A stretch of DNA of 64,000 bases from an uncultured Clostridia bacterium (GCA_947627235.1 CANQVG010000004.1:1-64000); one strand, 5' to 3'; numbered from the stretch's first letter, positions 1-8,384 are shown. Notes: a model not told the origin generated them from the sequence alone. A program made the numbers and translations.

Positions 1-284
1 CTTATTTTCTCGCGCTGCTTACGGTAGAGAATATAAGCCTTAGCGACACTGTCGTACCCCGCCTTGATAAGCACGCTTTCGACGCTGTCCTGAATATCTT
101 CAACGGCTATTTTTCCGTCCTTTATCTTAGGCTCGAAATCGGCGGTGACTTTAAGCGCCAAAAAATCGATGACGTCCTGATTATACTGCTTGTCACAGGC
201 TTTAAAGGCAAGAATTATCGCGTTGGAAATCTTTGAAATGTTGAACTCAACTATCTTACCGTCTCTTTTGATTACGTTATACAT
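1..284 (-). CDS. nrdD: Anaerobic ribonucleoside-triphosphate reductase, N-terminal part (cut by window edge)
   Basis: The gene runs off the left edge, so only the first 94 codons are visible. The start is the ATG at 284, preceded by an AAGGAGA ribosome site. The visible protein begins MYNVIKRDGKIVEFN and continues with a helical region ending AKAYILYRKQREK, which is the ATP-cone fold that senses dATP/ATP at the N terminus of class III reductases. NrdD reduces ribonucleoside triphosphates to deoxy forms with a glycyl radical, in the cytoplasm without oxygen. The activase gene nrdG lies just upstream on the same strand, which supports NrdD over NrdR or other ATP-cone proteins. A full-length gene outside the window should show the glycyl-radical C terminus; that part cannot be seen here. 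Confidence 0.88.
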   Translation of the reverse strand, partial: MYNVIKRDGKIVEFNISKISNAIILAFKACDKQYNQDVIDFLALKVTADFEPKIKDGKIAVEDIQDSVESVLIKAGYDSVAKAYILYRKQREKI

Positions 285-342
285 TTTTTCTTCTCCTTAT
301 CTATGATGATTTTTAAATTCGGATTCTGTCGAACAGTTTATA

Positions 343-370
343 ATATATCGCATATCTTGGCGGTTGTCAA
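343..370 (-). promoter_or_regulatory. Sigma-A promoter of nrdD
   Basis: On the minus strand, TTGACA (365-370) is followed after 17 bases by TATATT (342-347), about 60 bases before the nrdD start. An alternative -10, TATTAT, lies two bases further on. The weak NrdR-like half site at 339-352 overlaps the -10 region. Confidence 0.7.
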
Positions 371-378
371 GGGGCAAA

Positions 379-394
379 GCACAAGATATTGTGG
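379..394. promoter_or_regulatory. NrdR-box-like palindrome upstream of nrdD
   Basis: The 14-base core CACAAGATATTGTG at 380-393 closely follows the NrdR-box consensus CACWATATATWGTG. It sits immediately upstream of the nrdD -35 hexamer. A second, weak match (9 of 14) is at 339-352, with a centre-to-centre distance of 41 bases, about four helical turns. NrdR is the ATP-cone/zinc repressor of ribonucleotide reductase genes. Confidence 0.65.
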
Positions 395-402
395 TTAAGC
401 CG

Positions 403-1095
403 TCAAACGCCTCGTAATTCTACCTTTTCAATATATTTCTGAGCGATTTTTTGTAGATTTTCCATAAAGTCTATGCTCGGCTCGGTAAACCCCTCGCGAA
501 TGAGGTTGCCCGAGTCCTTAAACCGCTGGAGGTAGTATCTCGGTGCGCCCCTTATCCACTCGCATATGCTCACAATGTCATCTTCGGTGTGAAGCTCCTT
601 CACCACGGTGGTTCTGAACTCAAAATCCACGGCGCCGCTCTTTAAAAACTCCACGCTTTCCTCTACAGGAGTGATGTCAAAATTCTCAACGCCCACCGTC
701 TCGGCGTATTTTTCCTTTGAATTTTTGATATCCATAGCCACGCTGTCGGCAAGACCCCCGAAGACCGCTCTGCGCAATCTCTCCGGAAAAGTGCCGTTTG
801 TGTCAAGCTTTATGAGATACCCCAAGTCCTTAATCTCTTTCATAAGCTCAAAGACATCGTCCGACAGCAGCGGTTCTCCGCCGGTGATGCACACGCCGTC
901 GAGGATCCCTTTTCTCTTTTTAAGATACTCCATAAGCCCGTTTTTATCCAGACAGTCGGCAAGATTTATCTTTGTGACGAGCGGCGCGTTGTGGCAGAAA
1001 GGACACCTTAAATTGCATCCTGCGGTGAAAAACGTTGCCGCTACCTTGCCGGGATAATCAAGAAGCGTCATCTTCTGAAAGCCATGAATTTGCAT
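403..1095 (-). CDS. nrdG: Anaerobic ribonucleoside-triphosphate reductase activating protein (radical SAM)
   Basis: This 230-residue protein is the radical-SAM activase that makes the glycyl radical on NrdD, using S-adenosylmethionine and a [4Fe-4S] cluster. The cluster motif CNLRCPFC is visible with Cys27, Cys31 and Cys34, and the family signature TGGEPLL follows. I place the start at the ATG at 1095 (MQIHGFQKMTLLDYPGK), because an AGGTGA ribosome site precedes it and a strong promoter lies at 1132-1160; a longer in-frame extension to 1203 would run through that promoter. Length and motifs fit the NrdG2 type found in Clostridia, where the protein is longer than the enterobacterial 154-residue form. 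It is followed by nrdD 119 bases later, which has a separate promoter. Confidence 0.92.
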   Translation of the reverse strand: MQIHGFQKMTLLDYPGKVAATFFTAGCNLRCPFCHNAPLVTKINLADCLDKNGLMEYLKKRKGILDGVCITGGEPLLSDDVFELMKEIKDLGYLIKLDTNGTFPERLRRAVFGGLADSVAMDIKNSKEKYAETVGVENFDITPVEESVEFLKSGAVDFEFRTTVVKELHTEDDIVSICEWIRGAPRYYLQRFKDSGNLIREGFTEPSIDFMENLQKIAQKYIEKVELRGV

Positions 1096-1131
1096 ATTTA
1101 TCACCTGCCCTGCTCTGCGGAATTTAAGCTG

Positions 1132-1160
1132 ATTATACCGCAAAGTTTTTCGCTTGTCAA
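1132..1160 (-). promoter_or_regulatory. Sigma-A promoter of nrdG
   Basis: Minus-strand TTGACA (1155-1160) and a perfect TATAAT (1132-1137) are separated by 17 bases, 37 bases before the nrdG ATG. Both hexamers match consensus exactly. Confidence 0.85.
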
Positions 1161-1168
1161 TAGGCAAA

Positions 1169-1215
1169 ACACAAAATATTGTGGTTCGTCGAAAATTTTT
1201 CACAAAATTTTGTGT
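1169..1215. promoter_or_regulatory. Tandem NrdR boxes upstream of nrdG
   Basis: Two palindromes, CACAAAATATTGTG (1170-1183) and CACAAAATTTTGTG (1201-1214), lie just upstream of the nrdG -35. The first has one mismatch to the NrdR-box consensus, the second two. Their centres are 31 bases apart, three helical turns, which is the usual spacing for paired NrdR boxes. The nrdR gene is not in the window. Confidence 0.75.
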
Positions 1216-1326
1216 TTTGTAAAGGTAGTGAGCTTTCCGTAACCTACTGCGCTTTACAGCAAATCGTGGCTGATTTTGTCAGGAATATAGTGTAAAGTAT
1301 CATAGCTTCACAGAGCTATGAAATAC

Positions 1327-1356
1327 AAAAAGCGCCGCTCCCGTACAGGAACGGCG
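1327..1356 (-). terminator. Rho-independent terminator after the DMT transporter gene
   Basis: On the minus strand CGCCGTTCC and GGAGCGGCG form a nine-pair stem with one G-U pair and a six-base loop, followed by CTTTTT. It lies 18 bases past the stop of the transporter gene. The stretch 1216-1326 holds no gene; it contains a short perfect hairpin near 1300 and nothing else recognised. Confidence 0.8.
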
Positions 1357-1374
1357 TTGTAATGCAAAGAGGCT

Positions 1375-2307
1375 TTACACCTCAGCCAAACCCTCGGATA
1401 TTCCGAGGAGAACGATGCCTACAACCACTGCCGCAATAGCGACATATTGAAGCGGCTTGAGCTTTTCTTTGAGGAAGATTCCGGCAAACAGCGCTGAAAC
1501 CACACAGTAGGCGGCTATAGTCGGAGCGGCGACTACTGCGTTTCCGCTCATAGCGAAAACGTAGAAATACTGACCGGCGGTCTCAAAAACCGCGGCGACA
1601 AGCTTGTTGCCCTGCTTGGGAATCTCTATTTTGTCCCTCTTGATAACAAGTATGTAAATGAGCATAAGTATCGCAGCTATGAGGAACGTGAGCTCATATG
1701 ATATATTCGCGACGTTCTCGAAATTCTCAGGTGTAACTCCCACGAGAGGTGTCTGCTCAATGTCGTCGAGATAAAACGCGTCGAAGAAAGTACCCATAGC
1801 GTCAAGCACGCAGTAGATGAGCGGAAAGACAAGCGCAAAAGCGCTCTTTGAATATTTCTTGTCCTCGGGTCTGATTTCAGAGGGCTTTACGCGCTCAATC
1901 CAGCCAAGGAGGAATATGCCGACGGTAATTACAACTACAGCCGCCGCCGAAAGCAGGTCGAGACTCTGACCCAAGAAAATGAGGCAGAGGATACATACAA
2001 CCGCACCGGAGCTGTTCTGCACGGGAGAGGATATCGACAGCTCAAGGTATTTGAGTCCGAGGTAGCCGACCACCATCGAAATGATATAAAACAGCGATAC
2101 GGGCAGGTAGATGAGAATATTTATCGGGTTATAGCCGACGTCGGTGAACAGGAGCATAAATATCGCCTGAGCGCCCATTACAAGACCGACGGTTATGCCG
2201 GTCAGGAGATGACTGTATTTCTCCTCTCCGCCGCGCGCACCTTTCTTATAGAACAGGTCTGCGGCACCCCAGAGAAAAGTCGTCAGAAGTGTGAATACGA
2301 ACCACAT
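1375..2307 (-). CDS. EamA-type drug/metabolite transporter
   Basis: A 310-residue, very hydrophobic protein with about ten predicted membrane segments arranged as two repeats, starting MWFVFTLLTTFLWGAADLFYKK. Charged or polar linkers lie near residues 145-160 and again around 190-205. This is the drug/metabolite transporter superfamily, EamA-like, which exports or imports small metabolites across the cytoplasmic membrane; the substrate cannot be read from sequence. The ATG at 2307 is chosen because AAGGAAA precedes it; an upstream in-frame ATG at 2334 has no ribosome site. It stands alone, with its own promoter at 2351-2379 and a terminator at 1327-1356. Confidence 0.8.
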   Translation of the reverse strand: MWFVFTLLTTFLWGAADLFYKKGARGGEEKYSHLLTGITVGLVMGAQAIFMLLFTDVGYNPINILIYLPVSLFYIISMVVGYLGLKYLELSISSPVQNSSGAVVCILCLIFLGQSLDLLSAAAVVVITVGIFLLGWIERVKPSEIRPEDKKYSKSAFALVFPLIYCVLDAMGTFFDAFYLDDIEQTPLVGVTPENFENVANISYELTFLIAAILMLIYILVIKRDKIEIPKQGNKLVAAVFETAGQYFYVFAMSGNAVVAAPTIAAYCVVSALFAGIFLKEKLKPLQYVAIAAVVVGIVLLGISEGLAEV

Positions 2308-2350
2308 TTTAATAATTTCCTTTCTTTTTGTCAAAAAGACTACTCGCGAA

Positions 2351-2379
2351 AGTATAGCAAATTATTCCCCGAATGTCAA
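2351..2379 (-). promoter_or_regulatory. Sigma-A promoter of the DMT transporter gene
   Basis: Minus-strand TTGACA (2374-2379), 17-base spacer, TATACT (2351-2356), 44 bases before the start codon. The 150 bases between this and the divergent pyr promoter at 2536 hold no recognised gene. Confidence 0.8.
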
Positions 2380-2535
2380 GACGGCAGCCTGAAATCAGAA
2401 AACGGAATTTCTGAATTACGGATAAAATGTGAGTTCGCGGTATATTTATATCGCCCGAAAAGTAAATCCGCCGTAACAACTGCGGCACCGTTTTGCACAA
2501 TATGAACAATTCATAAATTTGCGTTAAATTTTCGG

Positions 2536-2564
2536 TTGACTTTTACGCGAGGGTATGATATAGT
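2536..2564 (+). promoter_or_regulatory. Sigma-A promoter of the pyrimidine operon
   Basis: TTGACT (2536-2541), 17-base spacer, TATAGT (2559-2564). Transcription would begin near 2571 and run through the PyrR leader into pyrC. Confidence 0.8.
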
Positions 2565-2610
2565 AATTCGTGTCGGAATTACGAGTGTGTCGGATTTCCG
2601 TAAAAAGAGC

Positions 2611-2710
2611 TTTAAGGCGGCCCGGCGAGGTCGATAAGTCGTAAATACTTATGCGCGGGAGCTTTCCCGCACATTCGACCTGTCCTGCCGTCACCGGCGG
2701 GGCTTTTTTG
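2611..2710 (+). promoter_or_regulatory. PyrR-type attenuator leader of the pyr operon
   Basis: The motif CCCGGCGAGGTC (2621-2632) matches the conserved PyrR RNA loop CCNGNGAGGY. The 3' part of that loop, AGGTCGA (2628-2634), can instead pair with TCGACCT (2675-2681) as an antiterminator. Directly downstream CCTGCCG and CGGCGGG (2684-2701) form a stem with a TCAC loop followed by GCTTTTTT, an intrinsic terminator. By analogy with Bacillus pyr operons, PyrR bound to UMP would stabilise the loop and favour termination. pyrR is not in the window. Confidence 0.75.
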
Positions 2711-2741
2711 CCCCGTGACTCAGGGAAAGGACGTAGGAAGT

Positions 2742-3941
2742 ATGAAAGGCATTTACGACCCCATTCTCTTAAAAGAAAAATACTCCGAAAAGCTTTGCAA
2801 AGCTGTCGGAGGCTTTTCCTTCGACCCCGACGAATATACATTTTTACCCGGCTTCTGCGATGTGCATGTTCATTTTCGCGAGCCGGGCTTTTCATATAAA
2901 GAAACCATTCGCTCAGGCAGCCTCGCCGCGGCGCGCGGAGGCTATACCGACGTCTGCACTATGCCCAACCTGAATCCGGTGCCGGATTCACCCGAAAATC
3001 TGCGCGTTCAACTCGGAATCATAAATAAAGACGCCGTGATAAACGTACACCCATACGGCGCGATAACCGTAAAGGAGCAGGGAGATGTACTCGCAGACAT
3101 GTCGGGTATGGCGTCGGACGCAGTCGCGTTTTCGGACGACGGAAAGGGAGTACAGAGCGACGAGATGATGGAGGCGGCTATGACCGAGGCGAAGCGTCTC
3201 GGAAAGATTATAGCCGCGCACTGCGAGGTAAACGGGCTTCTTCACGGCGGATATATCCACGACGGCGAATACGCGAAAGCCCACGGTCACCGCGGAATAT
3301 GCTCCGAAAGCGAGTGGCGGCAGATTGAACGCGACATCGGACTTTCAAAGAAGACGGGCTGTGCCTACCACGTCTGCCACATATCAACGGCAGAGAGCGT
3401 TGAACTGATAAGAAAAGCAAAGGCTGACGGAGCAGACATAACCTGCGAGACCGGTCCGCACTACCTCGTTCTTGACGACACGAATCTCATAGAGGACGGA
3501 CGCTTTAAAATGAATCCCCCGCTCCGCTCCCCGCGCGACCGTGAGGCGCTCATAGAGGGACTGCTTGACGGAACTATAGATATGATTGCCACCGACCACG
3601 CTCCGCACTCTGCCGAGGAAAAATCACGCGGGCTTGAAAAGAGCGCTTTCGGAATAGTCGGACTTGAAACCGCATTTGCGGTAATGTATACGCACTTCGT
3701 AAAAACGGGCGTGATTACGCTTGAAAGACTGCTGGAACTGATGTGCATAAACCCGCGGAAACGGTTCGGGATACCGCTTGGTGAAGACTACACTGTCTTC
3801 AGGCTCGGAGAGAGCTTCACCGTTGACCCGTCGAAATTTCTCTCAATGGGCAGGGCAACTCCCTTTGAAGGCGAAAAGCTTTACGGAGTCTGCTTAGCGA
3901 CGGTATGCGGCGGAAAAACCGTCTATAAAAATCTGAAATAA
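2742..3941 (+). CDS. pyrC: Dihydroorotase, type I
   Basis: This enzyme closes carbamoyl-aspartate to dihydroorotate, the third step of pyrimidine synthesis. Zinc-site residues are visible in DVHVHFREPG (His42, His44, Arg46), His160 and TDHAPH (Asp285). The substrate-contact motif MNPPLRSPRDRE is at 257-268. I take the ATG at 2742 (399 residues), with AAAGGA upstream; a GTG 27 bases earlier lies in the terminator region. The protein is short at its N terminus: the first metal motif comes at residue 40 instead of the usual 55-60, so the small beta-domain that most type I enzymes start with is reduced. It heads the seven-gene pyr operon, with pyrK ten bases downstream. Confidence 0.92.
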   Translation: MKGIYDPILLKEKYSEKLCKAVGGFSFDPDEYTFLPGFCDVHVHFREPGFSYKETIRSGSLAAARGGYTDVCTMPNLNPVPDSPENLRVQLGIINKDAVINVHPYGAITVKEQGDVLADMSGMASDAVAFSDDGKGVQSDEMMEAAMTEAKRLGKIIAAHCEVNGLLHGGYIHDGEYAKAHGHRGICSESEWRQIERDIGLSKKTGCAYHVCHISTAESVELIRKAKADGADITCETGPHYLVLDDTNLIEDGRFKMNPPLRSPRDREALIEGLLDGTIDMIATDHAPHSAEEKSRGLEKSAFGIVGLETAFAVMYTHFVKTGVITLERLLELMCINPRKRFGIPLGEDYTVFRLGESFTVDPSKFLSMGRATPFEGEKLYGVCLATVCGGKTVYKNLK

Positions 3942-3951
3942 AGAGGACGCT

Positions 3952-4686
3952 ATGAAACAGGGACTATTTGAAATCAGGGAGAACATCCCGCTGACCCAAA
4001 ACGTATGGAAAATGACGCTTCAGGGCGACTGCTCGGCGATAACCGCTCCGGGACAGTTTGTGAATATCAGGCTCGACGGGCTGTATCTGAGACGGCCGAT
4101 ATCGGTCTGCGACGTCGACGGCGACCGCCTTACCTTAATATATAAGGTAGTCGGCAGGGGTACGGAAAAGATGTCGCAGATGAAGGAGGAAACGCTCGAT
4201 TTGATTAGCGGTCTCGGCAACGGCTACGACCTCGAAAAGTCGGGAAACGCTCCGCTGCTCATCGGCGGAGGCGTAGGAGTGCCGCCTCTGTATCTTCTCG
4301 CGAAAGCGCTGAAAAAAGAGGGAAAATACGTGTCGGTGATACTCGGCTTCAACACAAAGAGCGAAATCTTTTATGAGGACGACTTCAAAGCGCTCGACTG
4401 CGACGTCAGGGTCGCGACTGCCGACGGCTCATACGGCATAAAGGGCTTCGTGACCGACGCGCTATGCGGAATAAAATATACCCACGTCTATACCTGCGGG
4501 CCGGAGCCTATGCTCAAGGCCGTATATAAAAACATAACCACATCGGGGCAGTTCAGCTTCGAGGAAAGAATGGGCTGCGGCTTCGGAGCGTGTATGGGCT
4601 GCACCTGTAAAACCGTCACCGGATACAAGAGAATCTGTCGGGACGGACCGGTGCTGTTCAAAGAGGAAATAAATTTTGACGACTGA
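3952..4686 (+). CDS. pyrK: Dihydroorotate dehydrogenase electron-transfer subunit
   Basis: A 244-residue flavin/iron-sulfur protein that passes electrons from PyrD to NAD+. Visible parts are the FAD-binding RRPISVCD (48-54), the nucleotide-binding GGGVGVPPLY (105-114), the TCGPEPML segment (181-188), and the [2Fe-2S] cysteines Cys209, Cys214, Cys217 and Cys229 near the C terminus. Length and layout fit PyrK of class 1B dihydroorotate dehydrogenases. It lies between pyrC and pyrD, 14 bases before the latter, which supports the PyrK-PyrD heterotetramer. The start follows GAGGACGCT. Confidence 0.95.
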   Translation: MKQGLFEIRENIPLTQNVWKMTLQGDCSAITAPGQFVNIRLDGLYLRRPISVCDVDGDRLTLIYKVVGRGTEKMSQMKEETLDLISGLGNGYDLEKSGNAPLLIGGGVGVPPLYLLAKALKKEGKYVSVILGFNTKSEIFYEDDFKALDCDVRVATADGSYGIKGFVTDALCGIKYTHVYTCGPEPMLKAVYKNITTSGQFSFEERMGCGFGACMGCTCKTVTGYKRICRDGPVLFKEEINFDD

Positions 4687-4700
4687 AAGGGAGAAACACA

Positions 4701-5612
4701 ATGACCGACACAAAAGTCACGCTATGCGGAACCGTGCTTGACAATCCCGTTATCCCGGCAAGCGGCACGTTCGGCTACGGATATGAGTTTGCCGAGCTTT
4801 ACGACATAAATATCCTCGGCACGTTTTCTTTCAAGGGTACGACCCGGGAACCCCGCTTCGGCAACCCCACTCCGAGAATCGCCGAGTGCGCGTCGGGTAT
4901 GCTCAACGCCGTCGGACTACAGAACCCCGGCGTCGAAAAGGTGATTTCCGAGGAGCTTCCGAAGCTGAGTAAGGTCTTTCACAAAAAGGTTATGGCAAAC
5001 GTCAGCGGCTTTTCGCTCGACGACTACGTTTACACCTGCGAAAAGCTCGATAAGTGCGAACAGGTCGGTTGGCTCGAAGTCAATATAAGCTGCCCGAACG
5101 TACACGGCGGAGGAATGAGCTTCGGCACAAGCGCGAAATCGGCATATGAGGTGACATCGGCGGTAAAAAGGGCGGTAAAAAAGCCAGTGATAATCAAGCT
5201 GTCGCCGAACGTGACAGACATCACGGCGATAGCAAAAGCCTGCGAAGATGCGGGTGCAGACGGCATAAGCCTTATAAACACGCTTCTCGCTATGAGAATC
5301 GACCTTAAAACCCGCCGACCGCTTCTTAGAAACATAACCGGCGGGCTGTCGGGACCGGCAGTCTTCCCTGTCGCGGTGAGAATGGTCTATCAGTGCGCGA
5401 AATCCGTGAAGATACCGATAATCGGTATGGGCGGCGTCAGCTCGGCGGAGGACGTTATAGAGATGATGCTCGCCGGAGCCACGGCAGTAGAAGTGGGAGC
5501 CGAGAATCTCGTCGACCCGTTCGCTTCGAAAAGAATCATAGAGGCGCTGCCGACGGTTATGGAAAAATACGGTATAGAAAAGCTTTCGGATATAACAGGA
5601 GGTTCACTGTAA
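4701..5612 (+). CDS. pyrD: Dihydroorotate dehydrogenase, class 1B catalytic subunit
   Basis: A 303-residue FMN TIM-barrel protein that oxidises dihydroorotate to orotate in the cytoplasm. The stretch VNISCPNVHGGG holds the catalytic cysteine typical of class 1, and the C-terminal IGMGGVSSAEDVIEMMLAGA is the phosphate-binding part of the barrel. The presence of pyrK directly upstream makes class 1B (NAD-linked) the right subtype. A GAAAGGGAGAAA ribosome site precedes the ATG. Its stop codon shares one base with the pyrF start (TAATG), so the two are probably translationally coupled. Confidence 0.95.
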   Translation: MTDTKVTLCGTVLDNPVIPASGTFGYGYEFAELYDINILGTFSFKGTTREPRFGNPTPRIAECASGMLNAVGLQNPGVEKVISEELPKLSKVFHKKVMANVSGFSLDDYVYTCEKLDKCEQVGWLEVNISCPNVHGGGMSFGTSAKSAYEVTSAVKRAVKKPVIIKLSPNVTDITAIAKACEDAGADGISLINTLLAMRIDLKTRRPLLRNITGGLSGPAVFPVAVRMVYQCAKSVKIPIIGMGGVSSAEDVIEMMLAGATAVEVGAENLVDPFASKRIIEALPTVMEKYGIEKLSDITGGSL

Positions 5613-6310
5613 TGGGCAAGGACGTAATCATCGCCTGCGACTTCGCAAGCGGGCAGAAAACAATGGAATTTCTCGGTCTTTTCGGCGAAAAAAAGCCGTT
5701 TGTGAAAATCGGTATGGAGCTGTTCTATGCCGAGGGACCAGAGATAGTCAGACAGATAAAAGAGAGAGGGCATAAAATCTTCCTCGACCTCAAGCTCCAT
5801 GACATTCCTAACACCGTCAAAAAGAGCATGAACGTGCTCTCGCGGCTCGACGCGGATATGTGCAACCTGCACGCGGCGGGCGGCTCCAAGATGATGCGGG
5901 CGGCGCTCGAGGGACTTATGCGTCCGGACGGAACAAGACCGATTCTCATCGCAGTCACTCAACTGACATCTACCGACAGCGAAACTCTTAAAAACGAACT
6001 GCTTATCGGCACGCCGATGGCGGAAACCGTTATGAGCTATGCCGAGAACGCCAAAAATTCCGGTCTCGACGGCGTAGTATGCTCCCCGCTCGAAGCGGAA
6101 GCGGTCCACAAAAGATGCGGCGCGGGATTTTTAACCGTCACTCCCGGAGTGAGGTTTGCCGACGGCGACATAGGCGACCAGAAGCGCGTTATGACCCCCG
6201 CCGAGGCTAAAAAGGCTGGTTCGGACTACATAGTGGTCGGGCGTCCGATCACCGCTGCCGACGACCCCGTCGCGGCATATGAAAGATGCGTTAAAGAATT
6301 TATCGGATAA
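5612..6310 (+). CDS. pyrF: Orotidine 5'-phosphate decarboxylase
   Basis: This 232-residue enzyme decarboxylates OMP to UMP, the last step of the pathway. It begins MGKDVIIACDFASGQ; the catalytic motif DLKLHDIPNTV is near residue 65, and the phosphate-binding VGRPITAADDPVAAYE lies near the C terminus. The ATG at 5612 overlaps the pyrD stop by one base and has AGGAGG eleven bases upstream, so I prefer it to longer in-frame starts inside pyrD. Size matches the short bacterial form (type 1). Confidence 0.95.
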   Translation: MGKDVIIACDFASGQKTMEFLGLFGEKKPFVKIGMELFYAEGPEIVRQIKERGHKIFLDLKLHDIPNTVKKSMNVLSRLDADMCNLHAAGGSKMMRAALEGLMRPDGTRPILIAVTQLTSTDSETLKNELLIGTPMAETVMSYAENAKNSGLDGVVCSPLEAEAVHKRCGAGFLTVTPGVRFADGDIGDQKRVMTPAEAKKAGSDYIVVGRPITAADDPVAAYERCVKEFIG

Positions 6311-6328
6311 AAATCAGGAGGCATCAGA

Positions 6329-6985
6329 ATGGAAAGCTACAAAAAGGAATTTATCTCGTTTCTGGAAAGCGCGGGCGTGCTGAAATTCGGCGACTTCACC
6401 GCCAAGAGCGGCAGAAAGATACCCTATTTCATTAACGCCGGCGACATCAAGACCGGCGCGCAGATACGCCGGCTCGGAGAATTTTACGCAAAAGCGTACC
6501 TTGAAAACCTCGGCAAAAAAAGGACGGTTCTGTTCGGCCCCGCATACAAAGGAATACCGATAGCCGTTTCCGCCGCCGCGGCGCTCGCCGACGAGGGCGT
6601 AGACGTTCCCTTTTTCTTCAACCGCAAAGAGGCAAAGGATCACGGCGAGGGCGGAACGCTCGTCGGATACGTGCCTAAGGCGGGCGAGGAGGTAGTAATC
6701 GTCGAGGACGTCATTACGGCGGGAACCGCGATTAGGGAGAGCATGGAAATCCTCGGAAAGCTCGACGGCGTAAAAGTCACGGCGGTGTTCATTATGGTCG
6801 ACCGCGGCGAAAAGGGCAGAACAGAGCTTTCGGCTATGGAAGAAATCGAACGGGAATTCGGCGTGAAGGTCTATTCGGTTGTAAACGTATACGACATAAT
6901 CGAATACCTTGAAGACAGCGGCTCCAATGCTGAAAACGTCGAAAGAATCAGAAAATATCTCACAGTGAACGGAGCGGTAAAATGA
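6329..6985 (+). CDS. pyrE: Orotate phosphoribosyltransferase
   Basis: A 218-residue type I phosphoribosyltransferase that joins orotate to PRPP to give OMP. The PRPP-binding motif [14 protein letters not shown] is at about residues 121-134, and the flexible-loop segment [13 protein letters not shown] precedes it. A GGAGG site lies upstream of the ATG. The last four bases overlap the pyrB start (ATGA), a sign of translational coupling within the operon. The order pyrF-pyrE-pyrB is common in Clostridia. Confidence 0.94.
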   Translation: MESYKKEFISFLESAGVLKFGDFTAKSGRKIPYFINAGDIKTGAQIRRLGEFYAKAYLENLGKKRTVLFGPAYKGIPIAVSAAAALADEGVDVPFFFNRKEAKDHGEGGTLVGYVPKAGEEVVIVEDVITAGTAIRESMEILGKLDGVKVTAVFIMVDRGEKGRTELSAMEEIEREFGVKVYSVVNVYDIIEYLEDSGSNAENVERIRKYLTVNGAVK

Positions 6986-7905
6986 GAAGTATAATAAACA
7001 TTCTCGATCTTTCTGTTGAGGAAATAGACGAGCTTATCAGTGTCGCGAACGATATTATCGTCCACCCCGGAAACTATTCCGAGCGCTGCCGCGGCAAAAA
7101 GCTCGCGACGCTCTTCTTTGAGCCGTCGACGCGCACCCGTCTCAGCTTTGAAGCGGCTATGTACGAACTCGGCGGTAACGTTATCGGCTTTTCCGAAGCG
7201 CAGAGTTCCTCCGCCGCAAAGGGCGAAAGCGTAGCCGACACCGTGAGGACCATAAGCTGCTATGCCGATATCATCGCTATGCGCCACCCAAAAGAAGGCG
7301 CGCCGCTTGTGGCGTCGCTCAACGCAACGGTGCCGGTAATCAACGCCGGCGACGGCGGACACTTCCACCCGACCCAGACCCTCGCCGACCTGCTGACCAT
7401 TCAGCGTGAAAAGGGAAGCTTTGAAAATCTGACCGTCGGCTTCTGCGGCGACCTCAAATTCGGACGGACTGTCCACTCGCTGATAGGCGCTCTCTCTCGC
7501 TATAAGGGACTCAAGGTGATACTCATATCCCCCGTCGAGCTCAAGCTGCCGAGCTATGTAAAAAGTGAGATCCTCGCGCCTGCGGGAATCGAATATGTCC
7601 AGACTACGAACCTCGAAGAGGTAATGCCAGAGCTCGACATACTCTATATGACGAGGGTTCAGCGCGAACGCTTCTTCAATGAGGAAGACTATCTAAGGCT
7701 GAAGGACAGCTATATTCTCACACCGGCAAAGCTGAAAAACGCAAAGGAAGACCTTGCAATAATGCACCCTCTTCCGAGAGTAAACGAGATAAGCGTGGAG
7801 ATAGACAAGGACCCGCGCGCATGTTATTTCAAGCAGGTGCTGAACGGAAAATATATCAGAATGGCTCTTATACTCAAGCTTTTGCAGGAAGCCGGAACCA
7901 TCTGA
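6982..7905 (+). CDS. pyrB: Aspartate carbamoyltransferase catalytic chain
   Basis: A 307-residue chain that condenses carbamoyl phosphate with aspartate, the committed step. The carbamoyl-phosphate loop [11 protein letters not shown] is at about 48-58, the SSSAAKGES loop holding the lysine of the 80s loop follows, and [10 protein letters not shown] is near the C terminus. pyrI follows 13 bases later, so the holoenzyme is expected to be of the E. coli type (catalytic trimers joined by regulatory dimers), regulated by nucleotides. Confidence 0.95.
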   Translation: MRSIINILDLSVEEIDELISVANDIIVHPGNYSERCRGKKLATLFFEPSTRTRLSFEAAMYELGGNVIGFSEAQSSSAAKGESVADTVRTISCYADIIAMRHPKEGAPLVASLNATVPVINAGDGGHFHPTQTLADLLTIQREKGSFENLTVGFCGDLKFGRTVHSLIGALSRYKGLKVILISPVELKLPSYVKSEILAPAGIEYVQTTNLEEVMPELDILYMTRVQRERFFNEEDYLRLKDSYILTPAKLKNAKEDLAIMHPLPRVNEISVEIDKDPRACYFKQVLNGKYIRMALILKLLQEAGTI

Positions 7906-7918
7906 GAAAGGACAGGCT

Positions 7919-8347
7919 ATGAACATAGATTCCATAAAAAACGGCATCGTAATCGACCACATTCCCGCCGGCAGAGGAATGAAGCTCTATGAGCTTCTCG
8001 GTCTCGGAAAGCTCGACTGCCCCGTCGCGATAATCAAAAACGCGGCAAGCTCTCAGATGGGCAGAAAGGACATTATCAAGATAGACGCCGATATAGAGGT
8101 CAACCTCGATATAATCGGCTACGTCGCGCCGAACGTGACCATCAACATTATCCGCGACGGCGTACTCTGCGAAAAGAAGTCGATAGGTCTGCCGCAGATT
8201 CTCACCAACGTGATAAAGTGCAGGAACCCCCGCTGCATTACCTCGACCGAACAGGAGCTTGCTCATGTATTCCGGCTCGAAAACGCTGAGAAGCGCATCT
8301 ACCGCTGCGTCTACTGCGAAACAAAGGCGTCCTCGGAAGCGGAATAG
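7919..8347 (+). CDS. pyrI: Aspartate carbamoyltransferase regulatory chain
   Basis: A 142-residue protein with an N-terminal nucleotide-binding fold (MNIDSIKNGIVIDHIPAG at the start) and a C-terminal zinc domain with Cys101, Cys106, Cys130 and Cys133. It links PyrB trimers and carries CTP/ATP control. It is the last gene of the operon; GAAAGGA precedes the ATG. I see no clear intrinsic terminator between it and the purE promoter 85 bases downstream, so some read-through is possible. Confidence 0.94.
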   Translation: MNIDSIKNGIVIDHIPAGRGMKLYELLGLGKLDCPVAIIKNAASSQMGRKDIIKIDADIEVNLDIIGYVAPNVTINIIRDGVLCEKKSIGLPQILTNVIKCRNPRCITSTEQELAHVFRLENAEKRIYRCVYCETKASSEAE

Positions 8348-8384
8348 CGGATTATTTACATTCAACAGAATCTTTCGTCGGGTT

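Noticed and set aside
1216..1326. Possible intergenic repeat shared with 24985-25100
   Set aside because: Both have short TTTACAGC and GTAAAG patches plus a hairpin, but the similarity is too weak and short to call a repeat family by eye.
5390..6109. Long antisense reading frame opposite pyrF (and similar ones opposite purF, hisD, proC and GH95)
   Set aside because: They mirror the codon pattern of real genes with clear family motifs, lack ribosome sites and give proteins with no recognisable features.
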